The notes: generated by a model from the letters alone, not told the origin. A stretch of 64,000 nucleotides of DNA from Pseudeuparius sepicola (GCA_963920635.1 OY987298.1:125435735-125499734), one strand, 5' to 3'. Numbered from the stretch's first letter, positions 34,913-47,231 are shown. Made by a program: numbers and translations.

Positions 34913-36289
34913 TAATTGACGAAGTATCTGTTAATAATTATGTTTTTTTTTCAAAATTTTCGATATTTCAATTTTAAAATTGAAAAATGGTAGGGTTTTA
35001 ATTATGCAAATCATCCAACTTCAACCTTGTGGAAAATTCCTCGATAGAACGCCAGCAGTAGGTATTTAATCGCTGAGAAGAGGCTGTAATTGGTCGAAAA
35101 AGTATACTTTTTATTAGTTTACTTAAGATGAGTGAAATAGTCACTTTAAGCTTATTTGGAAGAGGAATTATTATTTTTAGGAGTTGAAGTTGGATGAATT
35201 GACACCTGAGCATTTCACTGATCCGTTTTCGGTTGTTGTTCTAAGTAAAAAAATGTGAAGAAAAAACTGGTAATAACTGGTTCAGAATAATTGAAAGTAA
35301 AGTTCCAAATGCTCCAAAATTGAAATCAACCGGCTTATAGTGTGAAGAAAATTAAATGGGGAAAACAAAGTAGGCTGATTTCGCGAATATTTGATTTGAC
35401 TTATGTAACCAAATGGCAACGAAGACAAAATAATAGCAATTGCCCCCCTCCCCCGCCCAAGCATGTGGTTGCTTCTGGGGTACTCCTAGTTTGGAGTATT
35501 GTGAGGGTGAGAAATATTATTATTATTATTATATTATCAGACAAAAATTGAAATACCATGATATATTCAAATTTTTAACTTTAATTAAACTATGTAAAAA
35601 ATACTTATTAACAATAATATTGTGAACGAAGAAATTGCAGCCCATTGTCTTCAATCTATCGCAATTTGGTTTTTAAGTGTCATATATGTGGTTGGATGGT
35701 GACAACATTATTGGTCATACTTGATACCTCTATAGGCTCAAGATTAACTAAGCGTTGTCCATGTTTCCTGCATAGTGGACTAAGAATTACAAACCAAAGT
35801 TTTATCAAATTCCGATTGTAGGTCACGACTTAGATTTAGGAGACAAACACGAAACAAAAGGCGATTCTTTATAACTGAATTGAAAAAAAAATGCTTAAAA
35901 ATGACACCTCTCAATGGAAAACAGGTTCTCCGTTTTGCTGAGAACAAAAAAATTTTGTAGCCACGTTCACCGCAGCCAGAAGGTTTACACAATTGGTTTA
36001 GACTTGCGTGGAATTCGGAGAGAAACGTTAAGGCCATGTGCGTCCCTCAGATCATTTGAGAATTATGGACCAAGGACCAAGAGAGTTTGGTGATTATGAT
36101 GATTTGAGCCAATCGTTAATTTAGAGCCAGAACAAAGCTGAAGTAGAATGGACAATGCGTGTTAGAAGAGACACTATCAACAATTTTTCCTTGCCCACTA
36201 GGAAAAACAAAAAAATGCCTTGCAGCACTTTCAAGTCCTTTTAAAAAGCCATCGGGCGCACTTTTTAAACCAACTAAAAATAGAGCCGG
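34913..36289. other. Unclassified AT-rich DNA
   Basis: CATCCAACTTCAAC (35010) is inverted against GTTGAAGTTGGATG (35183), a weak pair about 180 bp apart. A short ATT microsatellite lies at 35517-35534. Open frames of 60-85 codons have no domain. Confidence 0.3.
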
Positions 36290-36530
36290 CAATAAAACCG
36301 GGTAGAGCTCTCGGGCGATTCTCGCTGGAGAGTGGATTCCGGGGAGACGCGTGACGCGACTGACGATCGTGGCCCGTCCGCGTCCCGGAGGCGATGAGTT
36401 ATGGCCTTGAGCGCGGGGGGCGGGGAAGGGGTTGTCGACGGGGCGCCGCGCGGCTCGCCTGGACTAGCGGAAGCGCCTCCTCGAGAAATAGATAGGCGAA
36501 GCTCGTCGGGCCTAAGCTGGTATTCTCGGG
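36290..36530. other. GC-rich island, possible regulatory DNA
   Basis: CpG-rich (GGGGAGACGCGTGACGCGAC, GACGGGGCGCCGCGCGGCTC) with abrupt AT-rich flanks. The 96-codon minus-strand frame across it is proline/serine-rich with no domain and is probably a by-product of base composition. Confidence 0.35.
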
Positions 36531-36879
36531 CGATGGTGTTAATATAAACTGAGAAAAGAACCAAATTGTACTAAAAAGTAGGATTGTGAGTATAAGCTGA
36601 TCATATTCATTTTCAGCATTTCTAAAAAGGAAACTAGCACACTAAGTGTTGCCTAAACTAAAACTAGCTTAGAGGCCAAGCTTACCTAAATTTTGATACT
36701 GCTACCAAAGATAATACAACCATATCTTTGCTGACAATTTCATATTTCTCTCAGTGAACCTCATTGAATTGTCAATGGCAATTCAGATTTAGATTAATAT
36801 TTTTGAGTGAACGTGAGTAAATAATCAATATAATAATTATTGTTTTTTTTTGCAGAACATAGCGATAATAAAAAAGTTG

Positions 36880-37144
36880 TGCATTGTGTGGGATTAGACC
36901 CCCGACCTACGCTCTATGTAGACGGAGGCTTTATTAAACGCCAAATGAGGAGTGTATCGATTGTTGTTTGACACTGGGGCAATATTGATTATTGTTTGTA
37001 TAATTCGTGAGGTTTCTTTCTAATCAAAACTAAAAAACGATCATTGTGAAGGATAATATGAGTGACGAAATACTTATAGGTAAGAGGCAAAATGCAGCGG
37101 TAATACAAAAATGTTGCGTTTTGTGTGGGATTTGAACCCCTGGC
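36880..37144 (-). repeat. Two tRNA-derived SINE-like fragments
   Basis: On the minus strand GGTCTAATCCC (36900-36890) and GGTTCAAATCCC (37138-37127) match the RNA polymerase III B box. Both are followed by CACAC/CACAAAA.GCA-like sequence, so they belong to one family in the same orientation about 240 bp apart. Convincing A boxes were not found. The second copy is cut by the hAT-like end at 37145. Confidence 0.45.
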
Positions 37145-37215
37145 CAGTGGCGTAACTACGGTGTGCCAACGTGTGCAAAGCACAAGGGCCCGGGAACAAA
37201 GAACGAAAATTTCCA
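37145..37215 (+). mobile_element. hAT left terminus (partner not found)
   Basis: CAGTGGCGTAACTACGGTGT followed by AAGGGCCCGGGAAC is the widespread start of insect hAT elements. It begins inside a SINE-like repeat. No CACTG right end with a matching 8-bp duplication was found downstream, so the element is truncated or its other end has decayed. Confidence 0.55.
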
Positions 37216-37556
37216 CAATAATAATTTTGGTAAGAGATGTGGCGTTTTTTTTTATTAAACTCTCACAGTTTACAAAAGCTGAATAAGAGAAGCGTATGTC
37301 GACAATCGATAAAACTATGAATAACGATTCGATGCCTCATCTCTACGCAGACCTCGATATTGATATTTCCGATTTCGTTATTTCCATTATTTTTTCTTTA
37401 CATATTTTTTTATTTTGTTTCAATTTTGTTACTTAAAGATATAAGATAAATATGTATAATATATATGCTATATACATGTAATAAAATTATTAATTTTATT
37501 ACACATTGTTTTTGTACGAAAGCGTAGAAGGGCCACCTTGTAAATATTTTTTCCCG
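37216..37556. other. Unclassified AT-rich DNA, possibly inside the hAT element
   Basis: No coding remnant or inverted end was recognised. Confidence 0.3.
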
Positions 37557-37766
37557 AACTAAATTCCGACTTACATCTCGGAATTCCGACTTATAAGTCG
37601 GAATAAGGTCATTCCGACTTACAACTCGGAATTCCGACTTACAAGTCGGAATTCTGACTTATAAGTCGGAATTCCGACTTACATCTCGAAATTCCGACTT
37701 ATAAGTCGGAATAAGGTCATTCCGACTTACAAGTCGGAATTCCGACTTATAAGTCGGAATTCGACA
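37557..37766. repeat. Palindromic minisatellite ATTCCGACTTATAAGTCGGA
   Basis: About ten 20-bp units, each itself a palindrome around TTATAA or TTACAACT-like centres (CCGACTTATAAGTCGG). Some junctions carry the spacer ATAAGGTC. Variants differ mostly in the central 4 bases. Confidence 0.85.
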
Positions 37767-37802
37767 GTTAGTACCTAATAGGTTAGGTTAAATTATTCTA
37801 GA

Positions 37803-38740
37803 CGCACCAATCCGAGTTTGAAAAAATTTGGCGGACAAAACTACCCCCTGCATCCCTTTAAGGAAAAAAAATTGATAACTCCAATGTTTCTGCTCCGAAT
37901 TTCGCCGTTTTTACAAGAACGTTCAAAAGAGTCTCAGAAGTTAAAAAATTGCCAGGCAAAAAAACTACCCCTTCCCAGCCCCGAAGTTGTTTTTGGTCGA
38001 GTCCTGGCCATTTTCAGCAAGGACGTTCAAAATTATCCCAGATGCATCAATCCGCGGTTGAAAAAATTTGCCGGACAAAACTACCCCCTACACCCCTTTA
38101 GGGAAACATTTGACAACTGTATTTTTTCTGGCCAGATTGTCGCCTTTTCACCAGGTGATTCTAAAGTCTCAGAATTCAAAAACAAATTTTTGGGGGGTGC
38201 AGGTGTAGTTTTTATCCGGCAAATTTTTTCAACCACTGATTGGTGCGTCTGGAATAATTTTGAACGTTCTTGCTGTAACTGGCGAACATGGCGAACAACT
38301 TGGAGGGTGGGAAGGGGTAGTTTTTTCCGGCAATATATTTTTACTTCTGAGACTTTTTTGACTTCCTTGTGAAAACGGCGAAAATCGGACCAGAAACAAT
38401 AGAGTTATCATTTTTTTCTTAAAGGGATGCAGGGGTAGTTTTGTCTGGCAAATTTTTTGAACCGCGGATTGGCGCATCTGTAATAATTTTGAACGTCCTT
38501 GCTGAAAATGGCGAAGATCCGACTAAAAACAACTTCGGCGGTGGGAAAGGGTAGTTTTTTACTTATGAGACTTTTTCAACGTCCTTGTGAAAACGGCGAA
38601 AATCGGACCAGAAAAAATGTAGTTATCATTTTTTTTCCCTAAAGGGATGCAGGGGGTAGTTTTGTCCGGCAAATTTTTTCAACCGCGGATTGATGCGTCT
38701 GAAATAATTTTGAAGGTCCCTGCTAAAAATGGCGAATGCA
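37803..38740. repeat. Second copy of the ~118-bp satellite, also inverted
   Basis: Forward units (TTTGAAAAAATTTGGCGGAC, AAAACTACCCCCTGCATCCC) run to about 38160. Reverse units (GGGGGTAGTTTTGTCCGGCA, AATTTTTTCAACCGCGGATT) follow to 38740. The match to the 25-29 kb satellite is clear but diverged. The 184-codon open frame at 37818 is repeat translation, not a gene. Confidence 0.8.
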
Positions 38741-38797
38741 TTTTGAATTTCTGAAATATTGTTTCGAAACAGTGATGCATACGCACGGCACATTGTA

Positions 38798-40120
38798 CAG
38801 GGTGTTTCAAAACTATGCGGCACCCTTTTAAGGGTCTACTTTACTCATTAAAATAAGACGAAAAGTTCATATTAACATGGGTCCAAAAACTCTTCGTTAC
38901 GAAGATACAGGGTGATTAATCTTCCAAAAAATATCGATTTTTCTTTATATAACCAAATTTGGTACACAATAAAGCCATCATAGGGTGACATAAGAAATGA
39001 TAATATCAGGTCTCTAAAGTACCCAGTGGCTGAGCTAAGGGTAATCGGTACCATAAATTAAACAAAAAAAATAGTATGGCCCTGTACAATACAACAATTA
39101 ATTATGTTGTTGAATAAACAATACAGTTTGGAATTTAATTTTTTTCATATCTCTCTCCCTTTTGCGGAAAATTTGAGTTTTCGGTCTTTTCGGACGCTTT
39201 TTCGGATTGAAGTATTATAGTCAAATTTTGTTAAGAGTCCTTACTGGGACTGTCAATTGGTAATTTCGACATCCTAAGTTGGCATCAATGGAGCAAAAAA
39301 ATGCAACCGGGTCATAAGTTCAGGTCAGTAACGAGCCCATTTGCACAATGAATATAACTACTAATAACACGCGCGAAAAGTAACAAAACAAGAACAACAC
39401 AGATAACTTTAAAACTCACGAAACGTACAAAACCCGCTAATATTTTCACTGCCCAAAGTGTGAATCACTTTGAACGATCCGGAAAACCTTCATTGTCACT
39501 TTCACAACGAAACAAAATTTGCCTGAGTCCGGCCCGCACCATAGACGCTGGCGCAAGCAGATGATTATACCAAAATACCAAAATGACGTTTGAAATTACT
39601 ATTGAAATGAGTTGTAGTCATAGTTATTTTTATTTGTAGCGGTATAATCGTGATTGCAATAGGGTTTTTATTTTATTATGCTCCTTTTTCGTATCACTTG
39701 GGTAACTTTTCAGATCATAAATCAATGAGTGACGTCATTAACTGGTTGAAACACATATACCTATGTTATACCCGTGGTTAACAGAAAATTCCTATGGATT
39801 TTGTGGAGAATGTCATCTGACAAAATCGGGACTTCTTACAGTAATCGGGGTATATTATGTAACAATGATTATTTTAACTAAACGAAATGATTTTCAAATG
39901 GAATGGCAGTAGGAGTATGTAATTTTTGTTGCTAATAAGGCGCTAAGGCATAAAAATAATAGCATTAAAGCTTGTTAATTGTTATTTTTTTTGAATGTTT
40001 AATCACCCTGCATCTTCGTAACGAATAGTTTTTAAACCCATGTTAATATGAACTTTCCGTCTTATTTTAACGAGTAAAGTACGCCCCTGAAAGGGTGCCG
40101 CATGGTTTTGAAACACCCTG
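38798..40120. mobile_element. CAGGGTG foldback element, 1323 bp
   Basis: CAGGGTGTTTCAAAACTATG mirrors CATGGTTTTGAAACACCCTG with TA on both flanks; ACATGGGTCCAAAAACTCTT and GATACAGGGTGATTAA also have inverted partners near 40030. Pairing is lost in the middle (about 39150-39950), where no coding remnant was seen. Confidence 0.85.
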
Positions 40121-41010
40121 TATAATTCCATAAACGCGTGGCTATACATACGTTTTGTTTTATAAGGCATACTTAAGACAGGGTGCGGGCCCGGCTGACC
40201 CTGCCGCCCTTGTAGAGCCGCCACTGTATTCTACCACCACAAAATATGCAGATACTACAGTATTCTGCCCCGGAAAAAGAAAAAGGTACCTAGATCCAAT
40301 AATGATATAATATTATTGTAATAATACAACCTTATGCTTATAAACACAAAACATAAAAACAATTAAAATTATAAAATTTTCGTTGTCGCCCACGAGTCGA
40401 ACAATTTCTATTTTGTCTCTTATGCTTAAATATTCCATAATTATGATAATTAATTGTATTGAGCACAAACAATTTCTGAACTCAATTTAGACAGTTTGAC
40501 ACTTAATAAAAGTAAACAATTCAATTATTTTCCATGGCCAACTTTGAATTTTTGAAAATAAAGACGTACCTTGGCTGCATTTTTAATTTTTCTACAAAAT
40601 CGTTATTACTTGAAATATTTTGATGAAATTTTGTACATACCCATTTCGAGGGGTGCTCAATCCATTGGCGCACACAGATTTTTTCAAAAAAAACGCTAAT
40701 ATGGTTTCTTAAAATTTTGCTCATAAAAACGGTCGTAGTAGGCTTTGGATTTTATGCGAACCAGGCAATTTTTGTTCAAAATGTGCAGTTCATCGAGCTC
40801 TACAATTTAAAAAAAAAATCAGCCAAATCGCACGATTGATACACTTTTTACAGACTGACCCCAAAACAAATGGGTCACACTGTAGCTGAATGTAACCGGC
40901 TGTAGTAATACGTATAGGTACATAATATCTATAACCGTATATGCAGTCTGACGCGATAACCTATTATTTTAGAGTATTTTAGAGGTATCAATTTCGGTTT
41001 AAGCTATAAG

Positions 41011-41067
<57 letters not shown>

Positions 41068-41925
41068 TATGTGCACAGAGTATCCAACTAAATCAATTCT
41101 GCTGTTGAATCCTTACAGTTCGCAAAAATACACAACCAACTAAATTAACTAAACTATGGCGGCGTATCTAAAACTACTCCTGCGGCAAATTGTTTGAAAA
41201 TTTAAAGCCAACGCCGCCGGTGGCATAGATTTAATGCGTTCATACATTACCCCCCAAAACCGAATTCCTGACAGAACCCTTAATTTATAACCTATTTAAT
41301 CGGCATCGTTCCGGGCGAAAACGCCTCTTCATACTTCACACCCTACGTCATTTAAACAGAATGTACAAAACGAATATGCCTGTACAGGAAAATACGACTA
41401 ATCATTTCCAATTCTTTCTTTGGAAACTCTCTTTAGTTGTTACATTTCAGTTCCAATATCACTTAAGTTTTTCGCCCCATATAAAAGTAAAATATATCGA
41501 AGTAGTTTTTTTACGTTCGTGTAAATATTTTTTCAGAAATCACCACATAATAAAACATCTGTAGAGTCTTCACGCGAAAAATCAAGACTCTCCTATTATT
41601 TCTAAAATTTTTGATGATATAAGCTTTAGAATGGTAGACTTGCGGATTATAAAAGGTTGTGTCGAAAAGTAGTTTATTTTTTGTTATCTCTAATAATAAA
41701 TACCCTGTATATTTGCGGATATTTTTAAAGAGCTAATTTTCTGATTGCAATATGTGTTTTTCCATTTAGCAAGATATGGGATCTAAAATTTACAAAGAAA
41801 TAATTTTGATAGTTAAGTCTGGTTATCTCGAAGTCTATTATAAAGACAATCGTAATTCATAGTAAGAAAGGTTTTTTGGAAATGGACTAGGAAATAATAT
41901 TTACTTATGCAGCCATATCAGTAGA
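40121..41925. other. Unclassified DNA with a TA microsatellite
   Basis: (TA)n of about 54 bp at 41012-41065. CCGCCACTG near 40220 and ATACCCTGTATA near 41700 look like isolated transposon ends without partners. Nothing else recognised. Confidence 0.4.
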
Positions 41926-42169
41926 TTATCACTTTTTTTTACTCGGACCGTGGTCAGCTGGTCTGATGCTTGGCAGATCTGTACGGGGGGCAGACATGTT
42001 TGTGAATAGCAAATGTTATCTATCACAAGCGTATACCGATCAGCACCTTTCCTTGGCAAGCTGCTTGTGGCTTGTGTACCAATGCGTATAACCATAACTA
42101 CTCTGTTGTTATTAGTGCATCTGAAATTAGAGTGCCTAAGGCAAGAAATCACGCCAGTGGGCCTGTAAT

Positions 42170-42710
42170 GACTGCATGCACTTCACAAAGTAGAACTTCA
42201 AAGAGAGGTTGAAGATGTAAAGAATATGCAGACAACGGCCACCAAGAACATTCATGGAGACCATGTTATCGAGGAAATCAACAAAAGGAGGTTTAATGTG
42301 TTAATAATTAGTCTGCCAGAACAAACCTCGGATTTTGCGAGTGGTGATCGGATATCAGCTGAAAGTAGAAATGTCCACGACATGTTAAGGACCGCCACTC
42401 CTGATTTCGTGCCAAGTATTGTAAGCGATGTTCAGCGTCTGGGGCGTTTTGCTGCACAACGTGGCTTATCAGAGTTTCATTCTCAAATGAAAAGAATGCC
42501 CATCGAATCTTAAAGAGTTCTAAAATTCTACGTAACAACTACAACACCATATTTGTAACATAAGATAAAACACTCCTCCAGACTAAGCATTACAACAATT
42601 TCAAAAAAGAACTTGGTGCGACCGAAAGAACAAGGGTCATAATTTTGGTGCTGCTATCAGAACGTGCCAGGGTTGAATTAAAAAATCGACTCATTATACA
42701 ACTCTATACT
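42170..42710 (+). pseudogene. LINE ORF1 remnant
   Basis: The frame reads HKVELQREVEDVKN, then EEINKRRFNVLIISLPEQ, then VQRLGRF. This matches the ExxxRxxRxxNVLIFGLPE...RLG pattern of CR1/Jockey-type ORF1 proteins. After the stop at 42511 a shifted frame continues NAHRILKSSKILRNNYNTIF, VT, stop, DKTLLQTKHYNNFKKELG, the usual K-RNN-IFxxxDxT..Q segment. One frameshift and one stop separate the parts. ORF2 is not present. It may or may not belong to the same family as the LINE at 18.4 kb. Confidence 0.65.
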
Positions 42711-43119
42711 GGCAGAAAACTTAGACATGACTGAACTATTCATTTCGTCCGTACATAAATGAATACTATACTTCGTCATTTTTGCCGGTTTTATTTTAAT
42801 CACAGCAGGCTATGAAAAATGCAAATTTCAAAAAAAAAACTATACATATATCAGGATGTAGGTCTTTTGCTTTAGATATTATGGCAAAAAGGATTTTTGG
42901 AAAGAACTCAGCCATTTAAAAAATAACGAATTGTCTCGAGTTAAAATGATACACAGTAGTGTGTCTAAAGCTAACACTACAGCTGTCTGAAAACCAAAAG
43001 CAAAAGCAACTAGCACCGACATGAAATTTTGTAAGATATTGCGTCACTAAAGAGGAAAAATACTATAACTTCGGAATGAGCCCATACTCCCTCAATTTTT
43101 CAGTGCCATTATAATTTTA
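42711..43119. other. Unclassified AT-rich DNA
   Basis: Nothing recognised. Confidence 0.3.
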
Positions 43120-43340
43120 AATAGCATCGGTGCAGCTGCCGCCGCCGCTTGGAGCGAACGCGGACACGTGCCACAGTGTTAATGGAAATTCCTGGCGAGG
43201 CGTCCAGACGGCCATTGGCCGCGTCGCAGCTCCCCTGGTCGCTTATTCAAATTAGCTTGAGATACCTCTGCGAAATTTCGTTGGCACAAAAAATATTCTG
43301 GAAACTTGGCTGTGCCGATGAAGGCGGCAAACCTGTAAAG
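43120..43340. other. GC-rich island, possible regulatory DNA
   Basis: GTGCAGCTGCCGCCGCCGCT and GGCGTCCAGACGGCCATTGG, then GCTTATTCAAATTAGCTTGA with an AATTAG core. A 70-codon frame at 43149 spans it but no domain is visible. The base composition differs sharply from both sides. Confidence 0.35.
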
Positions 43341-43865
43341 GACATCACTATTTTCACGTGAACTTTTCCACGTCCTTTTTTCAGCAGTTTCATGACAAGA
43401 ACTTCCATACTTCTCATTGGCAGCCTGTTCAGAAATGTGGAAAAATTAAATATTAAAATACAAGTTCACGTGACAATAATAGCCCTTCGGACCCACGCTA
43501 GCGGTATGCCTATGGTTTTCGGAGAAATTTTCTATTTTGAACTTAACTATAAAACACATGGCAGCCTGACTAAAATCATATCAAAACGCATATTTTTCGA
43601 ATACATGAAAACTCAGTTTTTCATATGAAGGACCCAGGATGACTCTCTGATTCATACCTTATTATTGTGAGAATATATGCAACATAATCCCCTTTGAAAG
43701 GCATACTGAGTAAAATCACGTACAAAAATCTGTCACTATCACCCAGTCTATTAGATTCCTAGTTACACTTATTCCTTGTTCCACAGGTAGGTATACTCTT
43801 GGTTAAGCACAAATTGAAGGATAAAATGAAGGTGTGGGGTTGGTACAAATTTTAGATTGAAAATT
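43341..43865. other. Unclassified DNA
   Basis: Nothing recognised; the 78-codon frame at 43392 lacks a domain. Confidence 0.3.
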
Positions 43866-44497
43866 TTTGGTGCCACTGTAGTATGCGCTCTACCTGCGTT
43901 ACCCTACTGTAGTCTGCGCTCTACCATATTTTAGTGTAATGTGCGCTCTACCTGCAATATTTTAACATATATTTAATAAAAAAGAAGTAAAAGACAATGT
44001 AAGTTTTAATGATACTTTAGGTGATCTACCTGAATCGTATTGTAGGTACTGTAATGTGTATGTGTGTTCTACCTGTCCAGATAATAATCAAGTACCAATT
44101 GTTAAGAGAACAAATTAAGTAAAAGAAAAGGGTTCTGGTCAGTATTTAAATCTCCCATTATCAACACGTTTTATTTATTGCTATTGTTTATTAATTGCGG
44201 AAAAACGAACCTGACGTATTCCTAAGCTTCTTAAATAATTTTCGAATTGTATATATCTAGATAGGTTTTTTGTCAGTAATAATTGTATATTGCATGTACC
44301 TAATAATTTTTGTAATGTATTGCAATATTCATTTCATAATTAAAAAATATCATTAAAAATTACATTGTCTTTTATTTCTTTTTTATTAAATATATGTTAA
44401 AATATTGCAGGTAGAGCGCACATTACTCTAAAATATGGTAGAGCACAGACTACAGTAGGGTAACGCAGGTAGAGCGCATACTACAGTGGCACCAAAT
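43866..44497. mobile_element. MITE with GCGCTCTACC repeats in both arms
   Basis: GGTGCCACTGTAGTATGCGC mirrors GCGCATACTACAGTGGCACC. Each arm holds three spaced copies of GCGCTCTACC (as GTAGTATGCGCTCTACCTGC, GTAGTCTGCGCTCTACC, AATGTGCGCTCTACCTGC) with exactly mirrored positions; a fourth looser copy lies near 44065. Pairing extends through AAAGACAATGTAA. The target duplication is unclear and there is no coding content. Confidence 0.85.
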
Positions 44498-45064
44498 TTT
44501 TATATCCAACTGCAATACATAGGTAATTATTCCGAAAATTTTAATTAATAAAACAATTGAGTTAAAAAATATCTTTATTCTAAGAATTTATTATAAGCTA
44601 TTAAACAGGTAAGTATTATTTATTTAAATATATAAATTTGTACAGTTTTTATTTATATTGCTTATTAACCTAATGTAAGTTAAAGAATACCGTAGTCTCT
44701 GCCTCTGTCCTATAATTATTTCAAGTTCTTTTCTGTTACGACTTTCTTCGCGTCGAAGAGCTTTTTCGTTTAATATTTAAGATCAGTTCCCTTCATTTTC
44801 CGAAAATAATGTCTATCTACATCCAGTACTTACAACATCAACAAAATATGCAAATAGGTAACAGTAATAATTTAGAATCTTTTCAAAAGGCTCACCTTGA
44901 GTATTTTCAACGAATTAATCGAGGCAGAAAAATCCTCATTTTCCGTGAAATTATTAGATACAGAACAAAAATTATAAAGCAGTTTATGTCTTCATTGCTT
45001 GCTTTCAGTTTAGGAAAGCTATTACGCTGAAATTTCAATAAATTTATTTGCAATGACAACAGAA
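44498..45064. other. Unclassified AT-rich DNA
   Basis: Nothing recognised; the 73-codon frame at 44809 has no domain. Confidence 0.3.
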
Positions 45065-45069
45065 ATATG

Positions 45070-45423
45070 TCAAGAGAAAGGGTGGTAATGGGGAGGTGCT
45101 CCATCTTGCTGGAACCAGATATCCTGGATTGGCATCCCAAGGGCAGGAATCACCTCATTTTGCGAAAGATCCAAATACCTTTCGTCAGTCAAATTACCAT
45201 TGATAATAAATGGACCAATAATGTGGTTGTCATAGATACCATTAGTTATCACTGGATATATGCAAAAATGTCAAAACATTCATCAGGCATGGCCTATACT
45301 TTTTTAGGCAACGCTCTCGAATTTAAATTTTGTCGTACTTGCAGAAATTCTACTTTTTCTCGATTGATACACATTTTTAATTATTTCTTTAGCATCAAGA
45401 GATAAATGCTTTCTTCTAAACAT
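45070..45423 (-). pseudogene. Mariner-like transposase, N-terminal and central fragments
   Basis: On the minus strand the ATG at 45423 begins MFRRKHLSLDAKEIIKNVYQ, plausibly the helix-turn-helix start. After an internal loss, 45252-45070 reads GIYDNHIIGPFIINGNLTDE, YLDLSQNEVIPAL and DIWFQQDGAPPHY. The QDGAPPHY motif holds the second catalytic Asp of mariner-type DDE transposases. The sequence stops abruptly after PPHYHPF, before the final catalytic motif. That missing C-terminal part lies on the other strand at 46980. Confidence 0.7.
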
Positions 45424-45788
45424 GACACTAGATGACCCGCTATCAGCACAAAGCACAAGCACCAGAACGCCACACTATAACACTAAGACAAGACTAATAC
45501 AACGCTGATACAATTAGCTATATTTATAAGTATAAACAAATACCTGCTTAAAATTGTATTTATATTATGAATTACGGTTGCAGGTATATACCTACTCCAA
45601 CCCTGTACGAAATTCGAGGCATTTTATGGTCAAAGGGATAATGACCGTTTTATGGTAGGCAAAAGATACTTAGGTACTTCTTGATGAGTGTAAATTTAAA
45701 ATAAATATTAACGAGGATTATTACGGATAAGTACATTTTTAGCAATTTACTCCATATATTAATATTAGTTGGCGTTTTTCTCATTTCT

Positions 45789-46132
45789 CTCAAAAAAATT
45801 TACTAGAAAAAGTTGTTCAGAATCGATTCAGAACCCTAAATACAAAATTTGGTCAAAATCAAAAAATATTAATTTAAAAAAATTATATTCCAAAAACAGC
45901 AATTTAATAATTTTCTGCGTTTAGAAAAGTGTGCCATGGAAGTTTTGAAGGCAAGTTGTTTTCATAAAGTAATTGTTTTAAAATAAAAGCTACAAAACAA
46001 ATTTTAAAAATTTAAATTTTAAATATTTTACTTTCATTTTATTTATTTAATATTTTTTGATTTTGACAAATTTTTTTATTTAGGGTTCTGAATCGATTCT
46101 GAACAACTTTTTCTAGTAAATTTTTTTGAAAA
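45789..46132. repeat. Inverted repeat AGAATCGATTCAGAACCCTA
   Basis: CTAGAAAAAGTTGTTCAGAA and the following AGAATCGATTCAGAACCCTA at 45803 mirror TAGGGTTCTGAATCGATTCT and TTCTGAACAACTTTTTCTAG ending 46122. Arms are about 85 bp, separated by about 170 bp. ACACTCTGTACA near 46319 may be the right end of the element to which it belongs. Confidence 0.65.
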
Positions 46133-46979
46133 AAATTGCCTAATATGACTTTTGGATTTTTAGCCTCGTTTGTGGCATCGCAGATGACTTTGACTTTGGA
46201 GTAGGCAACTAATTTTTTGGAAATAAGTAGGCAACAATGCCATCTACCTTTGGTAAAAATTTCATTCTGATCGGTTAAAAATTAAAGGAGTTATAGGGTT
46301 GTTTCACTCTTAAGTGAGACACTCTGTACAATCTAAATTTGGCCAAACACCCTCAAACCTAGGAGGTATGTACAAACTTAATATGCAAAATTTAGTTTTT
46401 TTATCAATTTGATATTTTAGGGCATTTTGTTTGTTTCGTCTTTTTATATTTGACCAGGTTTTCTTTACCGGTTAAATTGATAATTGACTGAATTAATTGT
46501 TGAAAATTGGAAATCGCCTTTGCAGAACGTTGAAACTAGCTCCAGAATCTGTCAAGCCTGATATTGACTATTATATTGGATCGTTTGGAATACCGTCTTT
46601 TTAGTTGGTAACAACGTAGAAGCGGGAATATAAGTACTACTTTCATTAAGTAAATATCGCTATTTATTCCTTGACCTTTACGTGAAAATACCGATAATTG
46701 GCCGAATTATAATTTTAATATCTGGCACTGCTCCTATAAACTAGATAATGTTAGCCTAGAGCGTGGTCATGTTACAGGAATATACTCTCTGTTCCTATTT
46801 GGCCAAAATACTTATATACTAAAAATAAATAGCGATAATTTGGTAATATTTCTTTTAATGGTGATCACAGGAGGATTGGTGAGAATTGGGTCCCTTAACT
46901 AACTTCCCTGCAAAATAAAATTACGAACCCAAATTTGAACTTTATTGCCTTCACTAGTGATGTGCGCTGCTATTTAAAC
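46133..46979. other. Unclassified AT-rich DNA
   Basis: No further element or gene recognised up to the transposase fragment. Confidence 0.3.
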
Positions 46980-47231
46980 CTAGTCTTCCCACAATCTTGC
47001 ATTGGCAGAAGAGGGGCCATAGAATGGCCTCCGAGGTCTCCCGATCTTACCCCGTGTGATTTTTTCTTGGGGGGACATCTAAAATCCAGGGTGTGTAAAA
47101 ATCGTCCCCAAAATAGAGTCGAATTGGAACAGCGCATAAGAAACGAAATAGCGTTGATTCCTCCAGAATGGATTAGGAATGTACTTAGTAGTTTTTACGA
47201 AAGACTAGGCCCTCCGCATTTGATTAATTAA
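46980..47231 (+). pseudogene. Mariner-like transposase, C-terminal fragment
   Basis: The frame reads FPQSCIGRRGAIEWPPRSPD, LTPCDFFLGGHLKSRV and LEQRIRNEIALIPPEWI, ending at a stop in 47229-47231. It contains the WPPRSPDLTPxDFFLWG block with the last catalytic Asp, and the family's C-terminal helix. Its first residues (YLNLVFPQS) align with the segment just after the point where the minus-strand fragment at 45070 ends, so the two look like complementary halves of one protein. Confidence 0.75.

Noticed and set aside
36274..36564. 96-codon minus-strand frame, Pro/Ser rich
   Set aside because: GC-rich DNA has few stops; no recognisable domain, start context or exon structure.
36890..37138. tRNA genes
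   Set aside because: Only B-box-like segments are present; no cloverleaf can be drawn.
37778..37790. GGTTAGGTTA resembling insect telomere repeat TTAGG
   Set aside because: Only two units; no array.
37818..38372. 184-codon open frame on the plus strand
   Set aside because: It lies wholly in the inverted satellite array, and its protein repeats KFAGQNYPLHPF-like units, so it is repeat read through.
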